A stretch of DNA of 64,000 nucleotides from Prosopocoilus inquinatus (taxonomy: Eukaryota; Arthropoda; Insecta; Coleoptera; Lucanidae): the NCBI GenBank assembly GCA_036172665.1, contig CM069876.1:44919001-44983000 (forward strand). The letters are read 5' to 3'. The notes beneath the pieces were generated by a model. The model was not told where the DNA came from and searched no databases. It was given only the letters and a program-made list of their open reading frames with translations. A program made the position numbers and the translations under genes. Positions 46,470 through 58,600 of the stretch are shown one piece after another (within the stretch, counting starts at the first letter, position 1; every line of letters begins with the position of its first letter).

Positions 46470-47362
46470 GCTCCAACACGCCGCCCCCGTTGTACACACG
46501 TCGCTTTCTTTATTTTATTTTTTTAAATTTTCTTTTTTAATTGAAATTAAATCCTGCATGTTATTTATAATTTGTAAAATTCTAAATACTGGTTTGTTGT
46601 GTCAGTCAAGAAAGTCCGTTATATTTTTCAGGTTCCCGCTAATAAATCAAGAAATTCTTTTGCGCGCTGTTATGAATTTACGCTTGCTTTATATCGAAGA
46701 ATACTCTTATACACACGTTCGAAATTATTAATTAGCTTTTTCCATGGTGGAACTGTAATTAAATTACATATTATTAATGTCAACGTGATTTGTGAAATTA
46801 TTATTTACTTTCTTTTTTTTTTTATTATTTTGTGGTGTTATTGCTGTACTGTCATCGTGAATGAATTCGAAGCAGTTTGTTAAATATAAATATCAATAAT
46901 GTATTAAGTATGTAATGCATGTACAATAACAGGATTATAGATGGCAGTTGTTCTTAACAGTGTAGGCTGCGATGAAATAAATTTATTAACAGAGTGCAAC
47001 ATTCTTTTTATTTTTTAATTTTTTTAATGTCATAATTAATTCGTATGCAATGTGAAAACAAATGAGAATTAAATAAGCGAAAAGTAAAAGTTGCGGAGAA
47101 AGAAAGAGAAAGAGAAAAAAACACGGGCTAGTCAAAATCGAAATTTTTCGTTGTGATCAACAGATGGCTCCACTTATTCATAATACTCAGGGTTGGTGAA
47201 ACTGATATTGCATCTAGCAGGTTGCCTCCTTTCCATTTAATACGCAGTTTGAAATTTCCTCCCCGCAAAAGTAAAGTGTGGTTTATACAGTCACCAAAAC
47301 TAATAACTAAACATTAATCAACTAAGAAATTAAAAGACCGTACTGATACGAAGCGGTTTATA
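46470..47362. other. FAM98 3' untranslated region and intergenic DNA
   Basis: The 3' UTR probably runs to near an aataaa at about 46975. Nothing else recognised. Confidence 0.4.
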
Positions 47363-47703
47363 ACGAGTGTTCAATAAAAAAAAAACGGTCAAATAGGCTG
47401 TAGCAGGCTTTTGTTGTCGGGAACGCATGTCACGATTAACTTCATTTGAATTTCAACTTTGACAAGTTGACGGTTAAACCTAACCAACAAAACTCGAAAG
47501 TTGCTTCTGCAATTTCTTTTTCTAATATTTATACTTAATATAAACATTCGATAATAAAAGTTTCTTTTTGAAATGCCTTCGTTGAGTTAAAGTGAGGTTA
47601 GAAATGCAAGTGACGCTTCACGCTAACCGTATGAAGAACCCTACGCTAGACGTTTAGAATAAATTTATGGCTAACTAGACCGTTTTTTTAATTGAACACT
47701 CGT
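47363..47703. mobile_element. TA-flanked MITE with ACGAGTGTTCAAT ends (341 bp)
   Basis: The left end acgagtgttcaataaaaaaa then aaacggtc matches the inverted right end (gaccgtttttttaattgaac + actcgt). TA lies directly outside both ends (47361-47362 and 47704-47705), as for Tc1/mariner-type elements. No transposase. Confidence 0.8.
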
Positions 47704-48006
47704 TACAACTTCACTAAAAATTAAGAATTCGTTTATTTCAATTTTTAGTGAAAATTACTGGTTAAAATCGCGTATATCATATATCATATAAAAAACTGAA
47801 AATAATTTCCTGTAAAAAATAAATTAGAGAAAATACATTTAAAAAAAAATTTCAACTTAAAGAACACGATAAATAAAATAAAGTAAAACGATATTAATTG
47901 AACGAAAATTAATTTTGGGGCTAAAATAACCCTCAAGGGCCATTTGAAAATATGTACAGGGCATCTACAATCTCTCAGAAAAGAGCTAAATCTAGTCCCA
48001 AAAGGG

Positions 48007-48480
48007 CTAAGTTGGCATCACTGATTCCACGGCTTGCTTTCCTGTAACACATTTTGAGGCGAATTGGCCCGGTCGTATATGACATAGGTACGAAGTCAGC
48101 TGGCTGTGATTCGGATAAGCGTTTTTCAAGGCCTTCTCAAATAAAAGACAATCGCGTCGTAACCAATGCAGGAAACAAAAAAATAGCAGAGAAGAAAAAC
48201 AAAAGCCGGTCGAAAGTGTAACAAAAATACAAAAAAAAAAAAAAACAAAACTTTTCTTTCCGGTACAGTTGGTTTTCATTTTCACATCAATCAGTAAAAA
48301 TAAAAGGATTGACAAGTATTTTCTTCGTAAAAAAAAATGATATAATCCGATCAACGCTTTTGTTTTTTGTTCTGACAAAAAAACAGGCACGAATCGACAG
48401 TTATTTATTTTTTCTCCATCAAGACAAAAGAAAAATTTCCGAGCCTTTTTACAAAAAGTTGCAAATAAAACGTTGCGCAA
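48007..48480 (-). other. Orphan 157-codon open frame, probably not a gene
   Basis: The frame is long for such AT-rich DNA, but its middle is a Phe-rich stretch encoded by homopolymers (FVFFFFCIFVTLSTGFCF). The C-terminal part (FEKALKNAYPNHSQLTSYLC) is more protein-like. No family recognised. Confidence 0.15.
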
Positions 48481-48637
48481 AAATGTATTATTGGTAAAGA
48501 AGGACTCGATTTACGTTTGACGAACATTGCTAATTTTTTTTATGTCAGATGTCACTACAAAGTGACAAAATTTAAAGTCCTTAGCCCCAGATTGATTACT
48601 TATTATTTATTAGGAAGTGAAATAATTGAAACAAAAC

Positions 48638-48822
48638 ATGCGGAGCATCGTAACGTACTTGATCGTATCAACGCCCGGTAAGTTGAGGTTATGTCAATAA
48701 CGTTGCTCCGTGCGTTGTTTACGGGTCGCTTATTTTATTTCTTCTTCTCAGATTGGTATTACTGCTGGGAGGAGGCGATTTTACGGAATTTTCACAGCCA
48801 GGTGTGCAACGAGCATGCGTAA
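48638..48822 (+). CDS. Candidate small spliced ORF (36 codons)
   Basis: An ATG at 48638 opens MRSIVTYLIVSTP and reaches a donor g|gtaagttg at 48678. A 74-bp intron ends in a good pyrimidine tract and acceptor (ttatttcttcttctcag, 48751). The frame continues in phase (a split Asp codon, then WYYCWEEAILRNFHSQ...) to a stop at 48820-48822. A second possible donor (cag|gtgtgc) near the end could lead to further exons. No family recognised. The splice signals are stronger than elsewhere in this gene-poor region; otherwise it could be chance. Confidence 0.25.
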
Positions 48823-50800
48823 TTTTTGCTTGTATAAACGGAAACTTTTGCATAGTTTTAGTGACTGTATAAACCAAGCATAACTCGTGACGTCACACGA
48901 AACTTCTATCCGTCACAGTGAAGCAAACAGAGCGAGTTTTAATCCGTTTCCTAAAGCTTAATCTAATTAACTAAAAATGGAATCAATTCTATGGTCCTAT
49001 TGATCAAATAACGCAAAAATCTCTCTCTAAATATGCCCAATGGAATTTATCACGTGACGTGACGTGACGTGACGTGACGAGATACGCATCCTCTGTCCCC
49101 TACACTGATCAAGGCAACCTTCTAATACACAGTCCAGCTCTACCAACCTTGCACAGATTTATTTGTTTTTCAAATTTATTGTAATTGGCGAACGTATTAA
49201 AAAAAAAAAAAACAAATGAAAATCTAACGAAGCCTTCGTTTACAATAAATTACAATTGCATAATAAAAAAAGAAACAATAATTTCTTTCTACATTTTTGC
49301 TACGACTAAATTTTTATTTTATTTGCACGAATAACTGACAATAAATTCAGTGTTTGTTTAAAATTACGATCAATAGATGGCGCCGCTTGTTCACTATTAT
49401 TATTATTTTTTTTTTAATACACAACTTAAGATTTTATTTTCAATGAATTTATTCTTATCGTGACATTTTCAATGACATAATAAAAAAATACGTTTTGATC
49501 AGGTTCGCCACGACCCCTTATTTTAAATTTTATTGTAGGTGGTGGTATTTTTTTTTTTTTTAATTTTAATTTTGTCATTTTGTTGCTTTCGACCGTAAAC
49601 AGATAAATAAATTAGAAATTAATTCGATTTGATAAGAAATAAACGAAAACTCGAATAATGAAGAAGCACGAAGGAAAAAAAACGGACAAGAAACCAAAGA
49701 CGAACTGTTCGAGAATCAAGGACGACAAGAAAAAAACTGAAAAAGAACTAAAAAATAGAACTAAGTCAAAATCTGAAGAATACGATTAAAAAAAAAAAAA
49801 AACAAAAGATGGACGTTGCTGAAGCGGAGTAGATCAAATCACCAGCAGAAAACAAAAGAAGAAACTGCAAAAACGTGACACAAAAACAAGAACGACAACA
49901 AGAAAAAAAAAAACAAAAAAAACAGTTGAACTGAAAAAAACAGAACAAGCTACTTTGAAGAAACAAATGAAAACTTGACTTATACACAACAAATTAAAAG
50001 ATTTTTCTTGCTTTCAAAAGGAAATAAAAAAAACAAATGAAAGCTTGGGTTGATCTTCAAAAGATTTTCGTTAGCAATCATCATTTTTCCTTGTTTAAAA
50101 AATAAAGAAATGCAAAAAAAAACAAATGAGAGCTTGATTCGTGACATTTCGTACTATATGTAGGAAAAAATATTGTCACGAGTTTTCTTCTTTTTGTTTA
50201 ATTATTCAAGTCTTTTTTATTTCTTATACTTACAATCGAATTAATTTCTGATTCTTCATCCATTTATTTATTTATTTATATGTGAAATATATAAATTGTT
50301 TTTGCAGATTGTTTTTTTTTCTTGTGTTTTCTTTCGTTGGCAATGAACGCTGCAGCAGCAAAGAACTGTCGATATTCTTTTGTTTCAGAAATAACCGCTT
50401 CGCTGATGTTTATTTGGAGTTTGCGTATTGCCCGCAGGCGCTCGTCTCATTTTTATTATTTAGCGGCGATACATTTCTTAAATTTACCCCCACAAATTGC
50501 CGACAGATGTCGCTACCTGTTTTTCTTTCTTCTTAAATTCAATGCGCGTGACGTTATAATTTTTTGGTTTTTGCAAGAAAATTTATGAAACAATCAGATT
50601 TCTTTTACATTTAGTCTTCATCGTTAAATAACTTCACAACGAGTTTTAGTAAATTTAATTACGCCTAGTTCATAGATGGCGCCACTGACTCTTCCTTCAT
50701 AAACATGGCTAACTATATTCATTAGTTAACGCTTTCTTTTTGTAAGTTGATGTTTTTTTTTTTTAATAAGTCACAAAGTCATACCAACTGTAGAAATTTG
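48823..50800. other. Intergenic stretch, A-rich, no confident gene
   Basis: Contains a plus-strand A-rich region (about 49640-50130) with phrases aaacaaatgaaa(g/a)cttg recurring, AGATGGCGC motifs near 49375 and 50676, and a family end ttgctttcgaccgtaa at about 49583. The 84-codon frame at 50282-50536 has no recognisable domain. Confidence 0.35.
49051..49080. repeat. Pentamer tandem repeat (gacgt)n
   Basis: cacgtgacgtgacgtgacgt + gacgtgacga: six near-exact 5-bp units, giving overlapping CACGTG and TGACG motifs. Confidence 0.85.
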
Positions 50801-51209
50801 AAAATCACCCATCCTATATACAGGGTGAAATTTTTATGAGGGGACAAACGTCAAGGGCTGGTTCCTCACGTCGAATTATGAAAAAAAATTCATATAAACA
50901 TATGTCGGTAAGCGCATAGTTTCCGAGATACAGGGTCCGGAAAAAAGTTGGGAAATTTCGTTGTTATCGATTTCTCAGAAAAATTTATTCTTTATGAAAG
51001 TTTCCGCCTCTTCCCAAACCTAAAATGCACTTGTCAAAATCTGAATATCTATCGCCACATACCGAGGAGATCGAAATGTTTGAAATCGACGTAAGAGTAA
51101 AGCACCTTTATTTTACACGATACGCGGAAATGTTATTTGGGAATGTTGTTCGGGAAGGCTATGAGATTTCAAATATGAAATCGTGGCTGCCTACCGATGA
51201 TTTTGTTAT

Positions 51210-52500
51210 ATCTCAGAAACTATGCGTCTGCGGACCTATGTTCATAGAAACTTTTTTTCATATTTTGGTGTGAGGAAGTGGCTCTTAAAGTTTGGCAACA
51301 CATTAAAATTACACCCTGTATATACAGTAATTAAAATTTTATGTCAAAAACTATGCGTTTGCGGACCTATGTTTATAGAAAGTTTTTTGCGTATTTAGGC
51401 GTGAGGAAGTGGCTCTTAAAGTTTGGCCCCAGATTAAAATTACACCCTGCACATTCAGTAATTAAAATTTTATGTCAAAAACTATGCGTCTGCGGACCTT
51501 TGTTTATAGAAAGTTTTTTGCATATTTAGGCGTGAGGAAGTGGCTCTTAAAGTTTGGCCCCAGATTAAAATTACACCCTGCACATTCAGTAATTAAAATT
51601 TTAGGTCAAAAACTATGCGTCTGCGGACTTATGTGTATAGAAACTTTTTTTCATATTTCGGTGTGAGGAAGTGGCTCTTAAAGTTTGGCAACACATTAAA
51701 ATTACACCCTGTATATACAGTAATTAAAATTTTATGTCAAAAACTATGCGTCTGCGGACCTATGTTTATAGAAAGTTTTTTGCATATTTAGGCGTGAGGA
51801 AGTGGCTCTTAAAGTTTGGCCCCAGATTAAAATTACACCCTGCACATTCAGTAATTAAAATTTTAGGTCAAAAACTATGCGTCTGCGGACTTATGTGTAT
51901 AGAAACTTTTTTTCATATTTCGGTGTGAGGAAGTGGCTCTTAAAGTTTGGCAACACATTAAAATTACACCCTGTATATACAGTAATTAAAATTTTATGTC
52001 AAAAACTATGCGTCTGCGGACCTATGTTTATAGAAAGTTTTTTGCATATTTAGGCGTGAGGAAGTGGCTCTTAAAGTTTGGCCCCAGATTAAAATTACAC
52101 CCTGTACATTCAGTAATTAAAATTTTAGGTCAAAAACTATGCGTCTGCGGACTTATATGTATAGAAATATTTTTTCATATTTCGGTGTGAGGAAGTGGCT
52201 GTTAAAGTTTGGCCCCACATTAAAATTACACCCTATACATACAGTAATTAAAATTTTATGTCAAAAACTATGCGTCTGCGGACCTATGTTTATAGAAAGT
52301 TTTTTGCATATTTCGGTGTGAGGAAGTGGCTCTTAAAGTTTGGCCACACATTAAAATTACACCCTGTATATACAGTAATTAAAATTTTATAGCAAAAACT
52401 CTTTAGTTCTCTAATCTAATTTAGGCGTGAGGAAGTGGCTGTTAAAGTTTGGTCCCACGTTAAAGTTACACCCTGTACATACAGTAGTTTAAATTTTATA
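51210..52500. repeat. 131-bp satellite with 262-bp higher-order dimers
   Basis: aaactatgcgt(c/t)tgcggac recurs at about 51216, 51348, 51479, 51610, 51741, 51872, 52003, 52134 and 52265, an almost constant 131-bp step, followed by degenerate units. From 51479 to 52134 two variants alternate: one reads tttatagaaagttttttgca with taggcg, the other tgtatagaaactttttttca with tcggtg. Each unit includes acaccctg(t/c)a(t/c)at(a/t)cagtaat. The gap to the POLH stop codon is only about 200 bp. Confidence 0.92.
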
Positions 52501-52699
52501 TAAAAAAATAAACTTTCTCAATAAACACCCAAGAAAAGGTAGGTTTCAAGAGTAGGCGGGTTTTGCACAGTGACACAACAGTAAATAAAACCATCCAGAA
52601 ACCAATATAAAATTTATAATTCTCATTCAAAATGCAAAATACTTTTAAAATTCTGTACACAAAAATATCACACGTTTAAAAACAACGCACGCAAATATA

Positions 52700-55600
52700 C
52701 TACAACGGTTTAAAAAAGGAACTTACACTCGGCACGTTACTGCCTTTTGCATTTTGCTGCTTTTTGCCACTTACCTTCAAGCTCTGCACCTTGCAAGTCT
52801 TCACAGGGTTGATTTGCAAGTGCAGTTTCTTCGCCACGTGATAGTCCAAGTGATTGGGCATTTCCCCGACAGGAATCCTCCGATTGCACTCCGCGCAAGC
52901 CTCACCTGCCCCACTCATCGCATCGCTTGCCCCCATCAAGAAGGACGTGAGCTTCAGACATTTTTCATCGAAGTGCTTGCGCTTCATCGATGACTTATTT
53001 TCACCGCTGTTTCTCTTCTTTGTTTCGGCCGGCTTCGATTTGCTCTTGTTTTGCTGCCGCTCTTGTTTCTGGTAAGCGTGCGCTTCCTCCTGCACTAATT
53101 TTAAAGCGAAGTGATAGTCTAAATGCGAAACGAAATCACTCTTGCGGATGTTTTTGTTACATTCCGGGCAGAGTTCCTGCGAATCTGAATTTGCCAAGTC
53201 GACTTCCTCGTTGGGGATCGAGTCGTTCGTTTCGCCTTCGGAGTTTGCCCCCTCCTCTTCCTCCTCCAGGTAACGTGAGGTGTTGAAATTCCTTTCCGGT
53301 GGTGATTTGGGCCTTTCGTCTTTGAGGTTGTCAAAAAAATCTGTGAAGTATGAAGCCGGGGAGGTTTGCTTGGATGTACTTGGCACGGCACTTGCACTTG
53401 GGGGTTTTTGGCAAAACATTTCGTCGGATATTGAATCTGCATCGTCGGACACATCGGAGTGATGGGGGCCTTCCTGAAACAACGGTGGATGATTTTCTTG
53501 TTGCTCATCGCCGGAAATTATTTCGGTTTCTGCAGAAAGTATCGATGAATTTGAATCATTTCTGGAATTCAAATCCTCAGTTGTCTTCCCCATGTTTTTA
53601 ATAAACGTTGCAATATTGCAGGAATTTTTCCTGGCGACTTGTTCTTCTTCATCCGGCTTGGTTTTCGCTTGGGAATTATCATCACACTTTGTTGCTAGGG
53701 AATAGTCATCACGCTTAGGTGGCTTCGTTATTTGGGAATTATCTTCACAAGATGGCTTCGTTGTAATAAAATACGAGCTTATATCCGGCACGTTCTTATT
53801 TTCTTCGAACCTCGTCGCGCTGATCCCCAAGAACTTCAAGTGGAAAGTCCCATCTGCCCGAAGGCAGTTCTTTTTAACGACTTCGAAAGCATCGGCTGCA
53901 ATCTTCTTGGGCTCGTAGGAATTCAAGGGGTGGGTCCTGGAGCCGGAAATGTCCTCGCGGTTTACCATCCCCTGTAGGAAGCTGACGACCATTTGCCTCG
54001 CCCTTCGATTGTTCTCCTCCGTGTCCTTCACCAGGCGTTCGGATATTTCTTCGGCCAGCTCGTTCAGCCAATGGATCACGGTGTTGGGGTGGGTTAGGGC
54101 GGTGCGTCCGGGGAATCTCTTGCAGCATCCGATGGATTTTGAGACTAGGCGGATGGTTACGGGTTCTAGGTCTATCCCACGTGCTATTTTGTACAGCCAC
54201 GAACTGAAAAAAAATGGGGCACTGATTGATGTTAACACTAAAATGACCATAATTACTTTTTACTGAAAAATGAAAGAGTTTTCTGCGTGTAATTAAGACC
54301 AATCGGCCCTCTGTTGAGGCTGACTACGATGATAATAACGAAAACTACTACAAAAACTTCACTGAGTGAATCCCCTGATTAATGTTCACACTAGGATGAT
54401 CACAATTTCTTTTTATTGAAAAATGAAACCGTTTTCTGTGCGTAATTAAAACCAAGCGGCACTATGGTGAGGCTGACCACGATGATAATAACGAAAACTA
54501 CTACAAAAACTTCACTGAGTGAATCCCCTGATTTATGTTAACACTAAGATGATCACAACTTCTTTTTATTGAAAAATGAAACAGTTTTCTGTGCGTACTT
54601 AAGCCCAAGCGGCATTCTGCTGAGGCTGACCACGATGATAATAACGAAAACTACTACAAAAACTTCACTGAGTGAATCCCCTGATTTATGTTAACACTAA
54701 GATGATCACAACTTCTTTTTATTGAAAAATGAAACAGTTTTCTGTGCGTACTTAAGCCCAAGCGGCATTCTGCTGAGGCTGACCACGATGATAATAACGA
54801 AAACTACTACAAAAACTTCACTGAGTGAATCCCCTGATTAATGTTAACAGTGAGATGATCACAACTTCTGTTTATTGAAAAATTAAACAGTTTTCTGTGC
54901 GTAATTAAAATCAACCGGCACTCTGGTGAGTCTGACCACGATGATAATAACGAAAACTACTACAAAAACTTCACTGAGTGAATCCCCTGATTGATGTTAA
55001 CACTAAGATGATCACAACTTCTTTTTATTGAAAAATGAAACCGTTTTCTGTGCGTAATTAAGACCAAGCGGCACTCTGCTGAGACTAACCACGATGATAA
55101 TAACAAAAACTACTACAAAAAGTTCACTGAGTGAATCCCCTGATTAATGTTAACACTAAGATGATCACAACTTCTTTTTATTGAAAAATGAAACCGTTTT
55201 CTGTGCGTAATTAAGACCAAGCGGCACTTTGGTGAGGCTGACCACGATGATAATAACGAAAACCACTACAAAAACTTCACTGAGTGAATCCCCTGATTGA
55301 TGTTAACACTAAGATGATCACAACTTCTTTTTATTGAAATATGACACAGTTTTCTGTGCGTAATTAAGACCAATCGGCACTCTGGTGAGGCTGACCACGA
55401 GGATAACAACGAAAACTACTACAAAAACGTCACTGAGTGAATCCCCTGATTAAAGTTAACACTAAGATGATCACAACTTCTTGTTATTGAAAAATGAAAC
55501 AGTTTTCTGTGCGTAGTTAAAATCAACCGGCCCTCTGGTGAGGCTGATCACGATGATAATAACAAAACTACTACAAAAACTTCACTGAGTGAATCCCCTG

Positions 55601-58600
55601 ATTAATGTTAACACTAAGATGATCACAACTTCTTTTTATTGAAAAATGAAATAGTTTTCTGTGCGTAACTAAAGACCAACCGGCACTCTGGTGAGGCTGA
55701 CCACGATGGTAATAACAAAAACTTCACTATGTGAATCCCCTGATTAATGTTAACACTAAGATGATCACAACTTCTTTTTATTGAAAAATTAAATAGTTTT
55801 CTGTGCGTAATTAAGAACAAGCGGCCCTCTGGTAAGGCTGACCACGATGATAATAACAAAAACTACTACAAAAACTTCACTGAGTGAATCCCCTGATTAA
55901 TATTATGAGCACAACTTCTTTTCATTAAAAAAATAAAACAGCTTTCAGTGTGTAATTAAAGTCAACCGGCACTCTGATGACAATAATAAGAACTATAGAA
56001 AGTTCTTTCTTCATTGTGTGAATCCCCTAATACTCACCCAGTCTTCTCATCGTATCTCTGTATAAGTTCCTTCTCACTAAACTTGACCAATTCACTCATC
56101 GTCTTAATGCCGAGGTCCTCTGTCACTTCATGCCCGAATTTCCCCCTGAGATTCCTGATCTTCTTCAAGGGCAAACTCTCGTATAACTGCTGCACGCTGT
56201 CCTGGGGCAGGATGGTCTGCTGGTTGGGCTTGTGCATACCGCATGCTAGTTTGGCCAAGATTTTATTGTGTGCTATCCCAGCGGAACATTTATAACCTGA
56301 AAACGACTCCAGAATAGAAAACAGCGTACCCATTTATATGCCCCTCTTTAGGTGGGACGGGCTTTCTGTTTTCTTGGGCATTTAACTCATTAGAAATGCC
56401 CCTCTTTAAATGTCTAACATTTACTTAATAAAACTGTCGTAAAATTGTATTGAACTTAAGCTGTTTTTCCTGCTCTAGAGATTTGAAGATTTGAGGTTAT
56501 TCCTGGATTACTGTCATTTGTTTTCGTCGTTGACTTGACGAAACTCATTGGCTATCATTAGTTAACCAATAGCAGCAATCCCCAAATACCTAATCTTCCA
56601 AGCAGGAGAAGTAGCTTTACAGATTAGGAAACAGTTTTTTTTTAAGTTATGAACAGTTCATACCGGTTTTTTTGTATACAGCTTCCCTAATTTCCTCAGC
56701 AATGACGCCCCCTACCAGTAGTTTCAGGTTGCTTTCCATTGGGCATCCATCATTGCTGGTAACACTGTCTAGGAAGTCTTCGGTGCTGTAACCGACCACA
56801 TGCGTGCTTTGCAATTGGCTGATGGTTATGGACTTTTGATTATTATGGTTTTCGATTCTGTTGTTTACGGCGTTGGTTACATCCAGGTAGGCCTCGTCGA
56901 CGGACGCTCGCTCTAATAAATCGGTGAAAGTCTGCAACACGTCGGCCACTTTCTTACCGGCATCTCGATACCTACAAATAAACAAGTATTTTGTTGCAAA
57001 TCGTTTTTGATGCCTCGAGCACCCCCTCTGCAGCTATTTGGGGCTTCGTAGGACGTCGCTACTTGAATCTTTTATGTAATTATTTTATAATTGAAGGCCC
57101 ATCAACAAGAAAATCGTTCAAACCTGAACACACCGATTTAAATTTAAAGTTTACTTTGCATTAAAAAAGAAAGTCGGAAATTGAAAACAGCTTTCCTCAA
57201 AATCTGGGAAAGCATATCATTCTATGTCTGCAGCAATAAAAGGAAGAAGACAAGTAGAAGTATCCTTCTATGTACTAAAACTATATAGGGTATTACAAAA
57301 GGCATTTTCTTTTTTAATTTTATTATACAGAGAGAGCAAAAATGATAGTTACGTGTGTGAAGTTGCAGCTGAGGCAAACGTCATTTGTAAATTTGAGAGA
57401 CAAAAGAAACAAAGGAATTAAAGTATGTATGTTCAGCTATTTTCAGCGTCGCAGCTCATTTGTTTGTTTGTTTCACTGTGCTGGCAAATTAAGAACTTAA
57501 GAAGAAGAAGAAGAAGATGGAAACAAGTGACAATCTAGGAATTAAAAGCTCGCAGTGTCTATTTTAAAGTAAGAAAAAAAATTAAAAAATTAAGATTTGT
57601 TAGAATTCGTGTTATTTTTTACATGTCGTAGTTCAATTGTTTTTCATTCTATTAGCAAATTAAGAAGAAGAAGAAGAAGAAACAAGTGATGATCTAGGAA
57701 TTAAAAACTCGTAATGACTTCAGTTATGTCTTTTTTAATGTTAATTTTTCTTTGAGATTTCAGTTAGAATTCGCGTTATTTTTTTTATATGTCCTATATC
57801 AATTGTTTTTCGTTCTATTAGTAAATTAAGAAGAAGAAGAGAAAACAAGTGACGATCTGGGAATTAAAAATTCATAGTGACTTCGATTATGTATATTTTA
57901 AAGTACAAAAAAAAATTTTTTTCAGGTTTCAGTTCGAATTCGTGTTATTTTTTTTACATATCGTAGATCAATTGTTTTTCGTTCTATTGGAAAATTAAGA
58001 AGAAGAAAAAAACAAGTGACGATGTAGGAATTAAAACTTCGTAGTGACTAAAATTATGTCTATTTTAAAGTACAAAAAAAAAATATTTTCTTTTGAGGTT
58101 TCAGTTTGAATTATTTTTTTTAGATATCGTAGATCAATTGTTTTTCGTTCTATTGGAACATTAAAAAGAAGAAAAAAAAACAAGTGACGATGTAGAAATT
58201 AAAACTTCTTAGTGACTTCAATTATGTCGTAGTTCAATTGTTTTTCGCAAATTTAAAATAATATTCAATTATGACTACAATTAATTAACCATGATTTTAG
58301 AGTAGTTTTTTTTTTTAATTTCTCGCCATTTTTAACGACGCAGTTCATTTCGTTTTCTTTGCTGCTGGTAAATTAAGAAGAATAATAAACAAGTGAAGAC
58401 TATAAAGTTGTCGATTTTCGATTTTTTTTTTGTTTTGAATGTCGTAGTTCGTTAATTGTTTTTTGTTCTACTGGTTAATAAAATAAAGAAAGCAAAACAA
58501 ATCAATCATGAGACGGGCATTAAATTTTCAAATAAAAATTGAAACAAGTATTTATTTATTTTTTGAATTTCCCGCTATTTTTAACATCGTAAGATCATAA

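Noticed and set aside
45589..46731. A 380-codon frame overlapping the FAM98 tail
   Set aside because: It is the shifted frame of the Gly/Arg repeat (Glu/Thr/Ile/Val-rich repeats); the FAM98 frame is fixed by upstream conserved exons.
49051..49080. CACGTG/TGACG repeats as a regulatory E-box/CRE cluster
   Set aside because: Simple pentamer slippage explains it; no gene start is nearby.
51025..52321. Repeated 60-80 codon frames with the phrase LRTYVYRKFFAYLGVRKW
   Set aside because: Each is one 131-bp satellite unit read through; the open frame follows from the repeat and no start context or domain is seen.
52700..54203. An additional zinc-binding nuclease or separate gene at the POLH 3' end
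   Set aside because: The frame is continuous with the polymerase little-finger domain and the zinc modules are UBZ-type; one exon of POLH suffices.
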